64,000 nt of DNA from Carettochelys insculpta (lineage: Eukaryota > Chordata > Testudines > Carettochelyidae): the NCBI RefSeq assembly GCF_033958435.1, contig NC_134138.1:207089298-207153297 (forward strand), given 5' to 3'. This document shows, one piece after another, positions 1 through 10,671 of this stretch. A program made the position numbers and the translations under genes. How positions within the stretch are numbered: the stretch's first letter is position 1; the number at the start of each line of letters is the position of its first letter. The notes under the pieces are model-generated. The model was not told where the DNA came from and ran no database searches. It worked only from the letters and a program-made list of their open reading frames with translations.

Positions 1-179
1 TGGGGTGTACCCTGAGTTTCTGCTAGAGCTTCCAAAGGAGTCAGTGGAGGAAACTATTCAGTCAATATATCCCAGGCTATTTTGCTGGTTCCTTCAGTCA
101 GTGCTGTCCATTTGGGAGGCTGGGTGGGCTAGATATAGGCCACATCTACATGAGAAGCCTCGGTTGACACAAGTGGCTT

Positions 180-400
180 TCAGAAGGGATTTCCTGGCAA
201 AACTTCTGTTGATAGATTGTGTCTACACATAAAAGCAGATCAGAATGGAAATCCGCTCTGTCGACAGAGAGCAGCCAGACTACCTGGCCCTCCCTTGACA
301 GAGTGGCTGACCAGCAGCTCTGCAAGAAGGGCTGCCTGGGAAACTGGAAGCCCTGTCTGTCAACAAAAGGTGGAAACTATTTTACAAGTTTGAATGGGCA
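180..400 (-). mobile_element. TTGACA-rich MITE fragment
   Basis: This is a decayed, reverse-orientation copy of the MITE family seen at 22591-23026. Read on the minus strand it shares CTGGTCAGCC, the stretch around AGTCTGGC, and the CTCTCTGTCGACAG block. It also keeps the TCTGTTGATAG and TTCTGAT segments in the same order. Neither terminus could be fixed. There is no coding potential. The assignment rests only on this within-window similarity. Confidence 0.45.
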
Positions 401-1044
401 CTGCTAGGAACCTACTATTATACACAAACTATTTAAAAGACTAAATGAACTATTTAAGACTAAATAGTATTTAAGTACCAAATGAAAGATATCACGTAGA
501 GCTTTTGTTCTCTATTTCCCACCTTAGCAATAAAATAAATTATATCAATTTTTTTTCAGTTTCCTTTTTTCTTCCCTTTTCTGCCGCCCCCTCTCCCCCG
601 CACCCTCTTTTTCCACTCTAACTGCTCCACAGTAGAGGAAGTTTTGAAAAGAAAAAGAAAAGGGGAAATTAAAAGTGTGGGGAAACCTTATACATAAACA
701 AACATCTTTCATTCTATTAGCATAATTGGCAGAAAGGAAAAGGAAGAAATACAAAAATATCAAATTATCGACAATCAGATGTTTTGGTTTTGAAGGAAAA
801 ATGTGCTTTTAAAATAAAGTTAAAAGACTTGTGAAAACTTTCAGTTTTGAAAAAAGGCCATTTTTCTTTGGGAAAAAAAAGCTTTCAATTACATTTTTGA
901 ATAGCTCCCTTAACTATAGATGAAAGAGAATAATAAAAATGCTCTCATATACAAAGTTATGGGTTGTAGCAAATGTAAAAGTGTATCAACGTGTCTGTTC
1001 ACCAAAAATCAAGGGTCCGGTTCTGATCCCATAGAAACCAGAAG
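401..1044. other. No gene recognised; AT-rich with a pyrimidine tract
   Basis: I see no exon, RNA gene or clear repeat boundary here. A T/C-rich tract lies at about 548-620, followed by an A/G-rich stretch around 640-670. Sequence of this type is probably old repeat debris or neutral intergenic DNA. Confidence 0.5.
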
Positions 1045-1296
1045 GGCTATGTCTGGATTGCAGGCTTCTGTTGGGAGACAGAAGTCTGGTGCCCTAGGAG
1101 CCTTCTGCCGACATCCTTATTCCATGAAGAAGAAGGGATGTGTTGGCAAAGAAGGTTTTCCCAACATTTGGCCACATATAGATGGGCCAAATGTCAGGAA
1201 AGACTCTCCTGGCAGAACTGTCGGCAGGAGATTCTCAAATGTATTGTGTAATCTGCATATCATTTGCTGACTGATCTCTTCAATCTAGACATAGCC
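1045..1296. mobile_element. Short MITE with GGCTATGTCTRGATTG ends
   Basis: The left end reads GGCTATGTCTGGATTG. The right end, reverse complemented, reads GGCTATGTCTAGATTG, so the two form a 16-bp terminal inverted repeat with one mismatch. The interior has motifs of the TTGACA-rich style (TTCTGTTGGGAGACAGAAG, CTGTCGGCAGGAG). The flanking trinucleotides (AAG and TGG) do not match, so the target duplication is lost or the ends are slightly off. No protein is encoded. Confidence 0.6.
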
Positions 1297-2089
1297 TGGG
1301 AGTCCAGTGTATTATCAGTTTAATAGCTTATACATCCTCTCTCTATGGATTAAATCCTGGACTGGAAATAGAATGAAATCAGTGATTTAACAGGTCTTTT
1401 AAACTTTAACTCCTGTGTTCCAACAGCAGACTGCACGAGCTCAGTTTCAGCAGTGCATAACACATATAGCAAGTGCCATCTTCTGGTGAAGAAATTTTTG
1501 CAGCAATGGTTGATGTCTAGACACTGATTTTTAGACATCTTAGAGAGCCAGAATGAGTGACATTGCTTCGGATTATGCCGATGATGTAATTTTAAAAAGT
1601 ATATAACCTTGAACTGTAATTAGGTAATCAGACTGACACAGAATTACTGGGTCAGAACCAAAAGGCAAAGTGCCTGAAGAGACAGGAGTTATTGGGATTA
1701 CAGGCAATGAGGAGAGAACAGGAGTAATGAACAGAAAGTTCTAGTACAAGGGAGAAGAATTAAACAGCACAAATACACGATGCGGAAATAACACCTAGCA
1801 TCTGCTCTTATTACATGAAAGTGAGTTTATTTTCATCCAAATGCCTTAATATTGCATTTTTCACATTTTCATGTAATCCAGCCCTATAGATGCTGCAGGG
1901 AAGGTACAGAGATCTTATGTAAGTGGGACTCTCAAGCAGCTCTTTATCTTCAGAAATTATTAATAGTATGGAAAAGGTTGAGAAGTACTGCACTAGACCG
2001 TGGTCTTTGCATTGATATAAAGACACCTCTGAGTAGAGCACAGTGAAATAGGTTTACATAATGCTATATATTGTAAGATGTGCTTACTT

Positions 2090-2126
<37 letters not shown>

Positions 2127-2949
2127 ACAACCCTGTAGCTGGATGTCTATTAATGATATTGTTTTTATATGTTTTCTTTCTAAAACAAAGTAGAATTTTT
2201 GTGTAAACCTTTTGCAACAGTTTGCTGCAAAACTCTCAAGGCTTTTATAATAGGCTTGTCTGGGCCTGTCTCTTTGGCTTTTATACAGTTTTGTTCAAGC
2301 ATTTATTGGCATATTTTGCTGCTGCAGGCATGGTTGGTTGTTGAGTTTTCCATTGTTGCTTGTTTGGGAATTCAAAGCATGTCCTGCTTTGGTGTCCAAG
2401 CAAGACTGAATGCTCATTGCGTTTCACTGAGTTGTAATCCTGTTGATCTCATATGGCAGAGACTGTTTCCATAGCACTAATTGCTGAGTTTGTAAGGCTC
2501 CTTGTTACAAATGTTTTTGCGCTTACTGAGGCGTGTGAATCAAACTTGTTTGTGATTGTTTCATTTTTGTAAACAGAGCCTGCTACAATTCAGGCTGTTT
2601 GTCTGGTTATTCAGACATCTAATTGCTGCAGTTTTCCATCTTTTTCACTCCTGCAGTGTACTGGTACACATACGAACTTAACTACTTGCAGTGAGTGGTC
2701 ACCATTTTCATTATCAACTTAGTATGTGGGAAATTTGATATTGTCTTTCACATCACATGATTTTATAAAGAGACCTTTGGAAAATTTAGAAAATGCGTTT
2801 AAAAATTGACATTAAATACCAAAGGAAATTTTATCTAAAGTAGTCAGTAAAGAGCCAAAAGACATAAACAACTTATCCCTCGTTATGCATTCATTACTGT
2901 TTCTCTTGCCTAACTTTCTGTATTATGAAATCTGCAATCAAATAATTTA
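1297..2949. other. No gene recognised; contains a CA repeat
   Basis: No exon or RNA gene is supported. On the minus strand at 1472-1486 there is CCAGAAGATGGCACT, one position off the CTCF core consensus; I would not call it a site on that alone. A CA dinucleotide repeat is listed separately. Confidence 0.45.
2095..2122. repeat. (CA)n microsatellite
   Basis: An uninterrupted CA dinucleotide run of about 14 units, read directly. Confidence 0.95.
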
Positions 2950-5757
2950 AAAATAAACAAGAAGAATTGGAAGTACTAATAAATGAATACAGCTATGATA
3001 TCGTTGGCATCACAGAAACTTGGTGGGATAATACTCATGATTGGAATGTTGGTATTGAAGGGTACAGCCTGCTTAGGAAGGACAGACAGGGAAAGAAGGG
3101 AGGCGGTGTTGCCTTGTATATTAAAAATGTACACACTTGGACAGAGGTGGAGATGTACATAGGAGATGGACGGGTTGAAAGTCTCTGGGTTAGACTCAGG
3201 GGAGTAAAAAACAAGGATGAGGTCCTACTAGGAGTCTACTACAGGCCCCCTAGCCAGGTGGAAGAGGCTTTCTTTAAACAGCTAACAAAATCATCCAGGG
3301 CCCAGAATTTGATGGTGATGGGGGACTTCAACTATACAGGTATATGTTGGGAAACTAATAGAGCAGGGGACAGACTGTCCAATAAATTCTTGGATTGCAT
3401 TGCAGACAACTTTTTAATCCAAAAGGTTGAAAAAGCTACCGGGGGGAAGCTGTTCTAGATTTAATTTTAATAAATAGGGAGGAAATTATTGAGAATTTGA
3501 AAGTGGAAGGATGCTTGGGTGAAAGTGATCATGAAATCATAGACTTCACAATTCTAAGGAAGGGTAGAAGGGAAAACAGTACAATAGAGATAATGGATTT
3601 CAGGAAGGCAGATTTTGGTAAACTCAGACAGCTGGTAGGTAAGGTCCCATGGGAAGCTAAACTGAGGGGAAAAACGGCTGAGGAGAGCTGGCAGTTTTTC
3701 AAAGGGACATTATTAAGGGCCCAAAAGCAAGCTATCCCACTGCGTAGGAAAGATAGAAAACATGGCAAAAGACTGCCTTGGCTTAACCAGGAGATCTTGC
3801 ATGATCTCAAAATAAAAAAGGAATCGTATAAGAAATGGAAACTAGGACAAATTACAAAGGACGAATATAGGCAAACAACACGAGCATGCAGGAGCAAGAT
3901 TAGAAAGGCTAAGGCATAAAATGAGCTCAAACTAGCTACAAGCATAAAGGGAAACAAGAAGGCTTTTTACAAATACATTGGTAACAAGAGGAAGACCAAG
4001 GAGAGGGTAGAGCCATTGGTCAGTGAGGAGGGAGAAACAGTAACAGGGAATTTGGAAATGGCAGAGATGTTTAATGATTTCTTTGTTTCGGTCTTCACTG
4101 AGAAATCTGAAGGAATGCCTGACATAGAGCATGCTAGTGAAAAAGGGGTAGGTTTAGAAGTTGAAATAGGAAAAGAACAAATTAAAATTTACTTAGAGAA
4201 ATTAGATGTCTGCAAATCACCAGGGCCTGATGAAATGCATCCTAGAATCCTCAAGGAGATGATAGAAGAGGTATCTGAGCCTTTAGCAATCATTTTTGGA
4301 AAATTGTGGGAGACGGGAGAGATTCCAGAAGACTGGAAAAGGGCAAATATAGTACCCATTTATAAAAAGGGGAAGAAGAATAACCCGGGAAACTACAGGC
4401 CAGTCAGCTTAACTTCTGTGCCAGGAAAGATAATGGAGCAGGTAATAAAAGAAATCATCTGCAAGCATTTGGAAGGTGGTAAGGTGATAGGGAACAGCCA
4501 GCATGGTTTTGTTAAAAACAAATCATGTCAAACCAATCTAATAGCTTTCTTTGATAGAATAACGAGCCTTGTGGATAAGGGAGAAGCGGTGGATGTGGTA
4601 TACCTAGACTTCAGTAAAGCATTTGACATGGTCTCACATAATATACTTATCAATAAACTATGCAAATACAACTTAGATGGGGCTACTATAAGGTGGGTGA
4701 ACAACTGGCTGGATAACTGTACTCAGAGAGTAGTTATTAATGGTTTTCAATCCTGCTGGAAAAGTATAACTAGTGGGGTTCCGCAGGGGTCTGTTTTAGG
4801 ACCGGTTCTGTTCAATATCTTCATTAACAATTTAGATATTGACATAGAAAGTACACTTATTAAGTTTGCAGATGATACCAAGCTGGGAGGGGTTGCAACT
4901 TCTTTGGAGGATAGGGTCATAATTCAAAGGGATCTGGATAAACTGGAGAAATGGGCTGACGCAAACAGGATGAAGTTTAATAAGGACAAATGCAAAGTGC
5001 TCCACTTGGGAAGGAACAATCAGTTTCACACATACAGAATGGGAAAGGACTGCCTAGGAATGAGTACAGCAGAAAGGGATCTAGGGGTTATAGTGGACCA
5101 CAAGCTAAATATGAGTCAACAGTGTGATGCTGTTGCAAAAAAAGCAAACATGATTCTAGGATGCATTAACAGGTGTGTTGTGAACAGGACACGAAAAGTC
5201 ATTCTCCCGCTCTACTCTGCGCTGGTTAGGCCTCAGCTGGAGTATTGTGTCCAGTTCTGGGCACCGCAGTTCAGGAAGGATGTGGAGAAATTGGAGAGGG
5301 TCCAGAGGAGAGCAACGAGAATGATCAAAGGTCTAGAGAATATGACCTATGAAGAAAAGCTGAAAGAATTGGTCTTGTTTAGTTTGGAAAAGAGAAGATT
5401 GAGGGGGGACATGATAGCAGTTTTCAGGTATCTAAAAGGGTGTCATAAGGCAGAGGGAGGGAGCTTGTTCTTCCTTGCCTCTGAGGATAGGACAAGAGGC
5501 AATGGACTTAAATTGCAGCAGGGGAGGTTCAGGTGGACATTAGGAAAAAGTTCCTAACTGTCAGGTTGATCAAACACTGGAACGAATTGCCAAGGGAGGT
5601 GGTAATCACAGGAGATATTTAAGAAGAGGTTAGATAGATGGCTTTCAGGGATGGTCTAGAAAGTGCTTGGTCCTGCCATGAGGGCAGGGGGCTGGACTCA
5701 ATGGCCTCTCGAGGTCCCTTCCAGTCCTACTCTTCTATGATCCTATGATTCTATGAA
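2950..5757 (+). mobile_element. CR1 LINE, 5'-truncated, with 3' tail
   Basis: Non-LTR retrotransposon of the CR1 clade. Similarity to the ORF2 product begins at about 2956 inside the endonuclease domain, so the 5' end and ORF1 are missing, as is usual for truncated copies. The 3' untranslated part contains the familiar CR1 block around GGACTCAATGGCC and ends in TCCTATGATTCTATGA, the short octamer-type tail typical of CR1. CR1 insertions usually lack clear target duplications and none is seen here. Lesions are few, so the copy is fairly young relative to the other LINE scraps in the window. Confidence 0.92.
2956..5590 (+). pseudogene. CR1 ORF2: endonuclease and reverse transcriptase (disrupted)
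   Basis: The product would nick target DNA and copy the element's RNA at the nick. The first part (2956 to about 3450) is an APE-type endonuclease with GITETWWD, a GGGVALYI segment and VMGDFNY. The reverse transcriptase lies at about 4200-5000, with [14 protein letters not shown], the SKAFDMVSH block, [11 protein letters not shown] and the catalytic FADD at 4865-4876. The C-terminal region with [11 protein letters not shown] and [10 protein letters not shown] follows. Visible damage: one base appears deleted near 3449 (frame 3 to frame 2), TAA at 3917-3919 sits where Gln is likely, and one base is missing near 5533 where the frame moves off the conserved C-terminal sequence. A small deletion follows near 5605. 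The catalytic residues remain. It is not expected to be active because of these breaks and the 5' truncation. Confidence 0.9.
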
Positions 5758-7390
5758 TCCATTAGCCTAAGAGCCCTAAATCAAAATTTCCATTAGTTCA
5801 AGTTCTTTCTTCACAGTTTTCATTTTTCAATTCAGAGACTGGCATGGGGGTTACAGGGTGTAAATAAACCTGAAAGCTCTGAGAAGGTTTTCTTTGCTCG
5901 GTAAGGGACTCCAGCTGCCTGGCCCAGGCCTGGCCCTACCATAATCTATTTTAAAAATAGCCGTCTAGGCAATGTCCCTAATGAAGTGTCATCAGAACAT
6001 TTTTACTTATATGGAACATTCCAAGATATAAATTCTGACCACCTGCCAAAGTCTGTTTGGTTCATGCAGCTCTTGAATACTGCATTGTGATAACTTCTGT
6101 GCCTGTAAATTCATCCTTTGCTCTGAAATGGAATCTAAACTTGTCTCCGAAGAACTAATAATGGGCTACCAGGTGAATAGCCATACTTAACATTGTTTTT
6201 GAAAAAATACAGCTTGAGAACTCAGTACTGAACTGCACCATTCAGTAAAGCTGGCTTTGTACTCCATCAGCCAGTTTTTTTTAAGTATGATACTGATTAT
6301 TTTTAAATATATAACTAATTGGTAACTCTGCATATTCACTGTCAACAAAACTGCTAAAGCCAAAACGACTAGTCTTTCAGTCATTGTAGCTCCTGGGGAT
6401 TCTCCAAAAGGATGCAGGGGAGTTAAGTGTTCTGTAAGATGGTGTTTGGTGAAATATAATGAAGTGTTCTCTGAATCTTCTTGCATGGTGTCTGAGCAGG
6501 AGGTTATCCATTGTGAATAGAATTCTTCCTCTTTGTTTCTGGAGGGAGAGTTCCATTTTAAAGGAAGTCTGCAGCCCTGCGGAGAAAGAAGCCACCCAAA
6601 GCTACAAAATAGATATACCCAATTATGAAACAGGATGTTTTAATACCTCTTTCATTTACATTTGACTGATCCTTCAAAGCAGTACAATTTCCAATTACGT
6701 GGCATTTGGGGAAGGTAAAGCTTCAATGTGAGATTTAACATAGTTGAGGGGCAATTAGGGATGTTTTAAAATTCCTTATCCAAAAGAGTGTATCAAAAAG
6801 ATGTAGCCTACAATTATATTGTTTGCTGTGCATCTTACTCCTGCCCCATGCGTACTTTGTCTTGGAATTTGTTTGTCTGAGTTTTCTGTGGTTACTGCTA
6901 ATCTGAGAAACCAATGGCAGTTTCAGGGACTGAACCCACTGGTGCTAGCCGTCAATGAATGGCCTGTACAAATGGCAGAGAAGCAAGTCACGGGGCCACA
7001 ACTGCAGGGCTTACACACACCTGTGTACAATGGGTGCTCAAATCTACAGGGAGGGCAGAAGCAGCTTTTCTCCATCTGCACGGTTGCTTTCATTGCTCTG
7101 CTCATCCTTCCCCCATGCAACTCTGCAGCAGCTCCCTCTCCTCAAACTCTCCTCAGCTATATCCAAAGCAGCACTTCAAAATGCTGCAGAGTAGCTTTTC
7201 CCAGAGCTGGCTGTGAGATGAGGGGAGAGAAGGAAGTACCTAACAGACCTCCAGTGGCCCTCAGCCAGCACACCTCAGCACCCAGTGACTCCCACTATAC
7301 CCAGCTACCAGCTACCTTTGCACCCAGGATACACATACAGGAGGCAAAATAGCAAACAGAATCTTCAATAGCACTCCTCTCTCCCATGTC
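5758..7390. other. No gene recognised
   Basis: I read both strands and see no exon, tRNA or repeat boundary I can defend. The longest open frame (6819-7352, plus) has no recognisable domain and a composition like random sequence. Confidence 0.5.
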
Positions 7391-7922
7391 CTTTAAAGCA
7401 CTGTTTCCAAACCTTTTTTTATAAAGTGTCCTTTTTAAAAAAAAAAATGTATCAGTGCCCCCATACTTCCCTCGCATACCGCTGGTTGAGAAACATGTTC
7501 CTAAAGTAATCTGAAGTCTTGAAACAAGTGCCATTCAACCTTCCCAGAGTCCCGTACCCTTTTCAGGAGTCATATTTGTTTTGCATAACCCCAAGTTACA
7601 CCTCACTTAAAAACTACTTACAAAAACATGTAAAAATAGCACAGAACACTACAGCTGAAAATTTGCTGACTTTTCTACCATCTTGTTATCAAATAAATGA
7701 GCTGGAGTAGAAATATGGTACTTACATTTCGGCATAAGGCATATGAAGAAGTAGAAACAAGTCATTGTCTGAAGGAACTTTAAGATTGTTCTGACTTTAT
7801 TAGTGTTTCTTCTGTAGTCCATTGTAAAACTAGGCAAATATCTAGATGAGTTGATGACCTGGAAGACCTTGGTGTGCCCCAAAGGGTACTCATACCACTG
7901 GTTGAGAAACACTGCTTTAAAG
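7391..7922. mobile_element. Non-autonomous hAT element with 8-bp target duplication
   Basis: The element itself spans 7399-7914. The left end reads CACTGTTTCCAAACC and the right end, reverse complemented, reads CAGTGTTTCTCAACC; these are hAT-type CAGTG ends. CTTTAAAG occurs at 7391-7398 and again at 7915-7922, a perfect 8-bp duplication as expected for hAT. The internal phrase GCTGGTTGAGAAACA near 7481 resembles the right end, which suggests an internal partial copy. There is no transposase; the short internal frames are not recognisable. Confidence 0.85.
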
Positions 7923-7946
7923 AAAGCTACTGCATTAGCATCTAGG

Positions 7947-8351
7947 AACCTAACATGTATCACAGAGGTAGCCGAGTTAGTCCGTATCTTGAGAACAACA
8001 AGAAGTCCTGTGGCACCTTATAGACTAACAGATATTTTGGAGCATAAGCTTTTGTGGGCAAAGACCTGCTTTGTCAGATGCATGGGGGGGGGCAGTTTCA
8101 GAGGAGTATTTAAAGAGGGGGTTCCCAGTAAAAGGGAGGGCCAGGCTGACAAGGTCTATTCAGTCAGGATGGAAATGGCCCATTGTCAGTAGTATACATC
8201 AAGGGAGGAGAAAAAACAAGTCAGATCAGTCAGGGGGGATGGGGCCCATCGTCAGATTGTAATGTGGAAGTGTTTTGCCCACGAAAGCTTATGCTCCAAA
8301 ATATCTGTTAGTCTGTAAGGTGCCACAGGAATTCTTGTTGAACCTAACATG
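7947..8351. mobile_element. Penelope-like element fragment, inverted pair, 11-bp duplication
   Basis: The inserted DNA is 7958-8340 and is flanked by AACCTAACATG at 7947-7957 and 8341-8351. The left arm carries a sequence in reverse orientation (TAGACTAACAGATATTTTGG, AGCATAAGCTTTTGTGGGCA) that recurs in forward orientation at 8275-8340. The two ends are therefore inverted copies of one 3' region. The conserved block reads, on the element strand, CTGACRA, then a GTGGGTCTTTGCCCAC-like hairpin, then GAAA, which matches a hammerhead-ribozyme core layout known in Penelope-like elements. No reverse transcriptase or GIY-YIG frame remains in this short copy. The family name is my inference from these ends. 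Confidence 0.7.
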
Positions 8352-8814
8352 GGGTACCAGCAAGTCTGCACAGTGCATTTTAGACAACTATTGTAAATTA
8401 GGCTATGTCCACACTATAAAATTAAGTCAAATTTATGAAAGATGACTTTGTAACACTAGATTTTACAAAGTCAATGTTGAGTGTTTGCACCTGCTTACAA
8501 AGTCGACTGTGCATCTCCATTAAATCACCAAAGTTCAACTTCCAGCAGCACATTGGGGTCACCTATCCCACAGTTCCTTCAGCTGCATAGCATTCTGGGG
8601 TTTCTTGCCAGTACATTATGGGAGAAAAATTCCTCACAAATGGTTGTGGATGTGTGATGTCATCTTCCCAGACTACAACGCCCTCATTCCCCTCCCATTG
8701 AAAGCAAATGGCCATTTTTCAGAAGGAAAGAAGGAAAAGTAGAAAATGCCAGGCCTGTTGAAAACAAAACAGATGGGCTTCAGAAGGGGAAGCACCCTTA
8801 GCAAATGCACTCTG

Positions 8815-9315
8815 GGAGCACACAGCTGACTGAACCATAGTGAGCACCAGCTGTCAACAGCTGCCTACCATGTCAACAGGCTGCTTAACTAATTTTCCCC
8901 CCAAAACACCCAACAGTGAAAGAAACTGGACCCACGTGACGAGGGAAAGATTTGATATTATTCACAAAGAAGGAAAGTAGGGAATCCCAGGGGAAAAAAC
9001 ACCAAACAGGTGGTGGGCTGCAGCAGCTGAGGCACCCTTCAAAAATGTGCCCTGGGAGCATCCAGCTGACTGTGCCACGTCAACAGGTCGCTCAGCTCTT
9101 CTATCCCTTGATGCCCATCCAACTGGGGAAAGAAGGAAAAGTAGGGAGAGAAGCACAAGGCGAGGCACCCAAACGAGCAGTGGGAGCACCCAGCTGACTG
9201 TACCATGTACCTTTGGTGCCTTAAGTGGAACAAACTGGCTCCGTGTGACTAGGGAAAGAGCTGTGGGAGCACCCAGCTGCCTGCGCCGTGTCAACAGGTC
9301 GCTCAGCTACATTCC
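8815..9315 (+). repeat. Diverged internal repeat, about four copies
   Basis: A module containing TGGGAGCAYCCAGCTGACTG followed by a CATGTCAACAGG-like string and a short CTCAGC is seen near 8812, 9050, 9180 and 9263. Spacing and identity vary. The third copy departs after ACCATG. Confidence 0.65.
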
Positions 9316-9639
9316 CCCCAGTGAAAATACAGCAAAGAGGCCGCCGCTGAGATTGTGTCCCCCTCAAGCCACATGCTCTGGGAAGGGAGAGTATTGGAGC
9401 AGGGGCTGAGGGCCAGCCCCACAAAAACACCAATCTGGCAGGGGCCCAGCTGAGGGACCAGCTGATATGGTTCAGTCTGTGGGCACCTAGACAGGCGGGT
9501 GAGCCCCCCAAAATATTTGCCACTTGGGGAGTCATCCCCCCCATACATGTTTTCTCTCAGGGGCCAGCCAGGTCCTGAAAATATTTGCCACTTGGAGAAC
9601 CAGCCCCCACAATGCTTGGTGAACCCTAGAAAATGTAAA

Positions 9640-10210
9640 GCACAAAAGCCTTCACCCTGTGCAGTACAGGAGAGCTGCTGTCTGCAAGCATGGTCCAAAC
9701 TGCACCGCCAACGGGGTGGAGTGGGGTGGAGGGTAGCTACGTGGTGTGGCTGGGTGGGAGCTAGCCATGTGGTGTGGTGAGGCGGGAATTAGCCCACCAG
9801 TTGCATGGCATCTGTTGGGCTGAGGGGGCTTCCTGGTACAAATGTGAAACACGAAAAAAAAGTTTCTTGGCCTCTCCTGCTAAATCCTGTGCAGGGAAGA
9901 AGCCTTCACGCCGTGCAAGTTAGGACGTGCTGCCGTCTGCAAGTACAACCCCCACAGCCCAGCCACCACTTGGTGTGGTCAGGTGGAAGCTGGCCCGCCA
10001 GCTGCACAGTTTGAGGGGTGGGGGTGGGGCTAGCCATATGGTCTGATGGGGGCTAACCCTCTGACCGCATGGTGCCTGGTAGGGGGCTGCCCCATACAAA
10101 TATGAAGCCAGAAAAGAAGTTTCTCAGCCTCTCCTGCTACATCCTGTGCATGGAAGAAGCCTTTACCCCACATAGGACAAGACAAGCCACTGTCTGGTCC
10201 TCCAGCCAAG
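9640..10210 (+). repeat. Second diverged internal repeat, about three copies
   Basis: Copies near 9875 and 10130 share GCCTCTCCTGCTA, ATCCTGTGCA and GGAAGAAGCCTT. A partial third copy near 9647 shares AAGCCTTCACC and GCTGCTGTCTGCAAG. They alternate with stretches in which TGGTGTGGT-like strings recur. Confidence 0.6.
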
Positions 10211-10671
10211 CCCCATGTGGTGTGGTGGGGCAGGGCCTATCCTGCCAGCTGAAATGAGATCCTGGCTCTCCTGTTGGTTCCATGCTGGGGCTTTCTTTCA
10301 TGACTAGATGTGATTGCCACACTGATCATAAAGAAATTAATTCAAATTGTCAGGCTTCCTGTGTCCTACTTCCTGCACTCCTGGAGAGCAGAGGAGGTGA
10401 AACCAGACAGAACATACACATTCTGGGCATTATGGGATACCTCTGGAGGTCAATAAAATCGATTTAAATTAACTTTGTTTCCATACTAGCATTAATTCAA
10501 CCTTTTAAATTAGAACTTGGTATTTTGCCACATCAGAGCATCAAGGGGAGAAAGTTGACCTTAGTGCCCATTAAAATCAACCTAATGGTATTTGCAGTGA
10601 AGACAGTCTCATTGTAAAATCAAGCTAAGTGCCTTCATGTTGTTTTTATGCTGTAGTGTAGCCATAGGTTA

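Larger units (their letters stand above)
8398..10671. mobile_element. 2.27-kb non-autonomous DNA element, TTA-flanked
   Basis: The element spans 8401-10668 and is bounded by TTA at 8398-8400 and 10669-10671. The left end is GGCTATGTCCACACTA and the right end, reverse complemented, is CCTATGGCTACACTA, a degenerate inverted repeat of the Harbinger style. The interior is GC-rich between about 8800 and 10260 and holds two sets of diverged internal repeats, listed separately. None of the internal open frames (for example 8962-9294 minus, 9303-9698 minus) resembles a transposase. It could be a compound of more than one insertion. Confidence 0.6.

Noticed and set aside
1472..1486. Near match to the CTCF core on the minus strand
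   Set aside because: One consensus position fails and nothing else supports it.
3529..3957. A 142-codon minus-strand frame
   Set aside because: It is the antisense shadow of the CR1 reverse-transcriptase gene.
6819..7352. A 177-codon plus-strand frame
   Set aside because: No recognisable domain, no codon bias or splice context, and overlapping frames in other phases are about as long.
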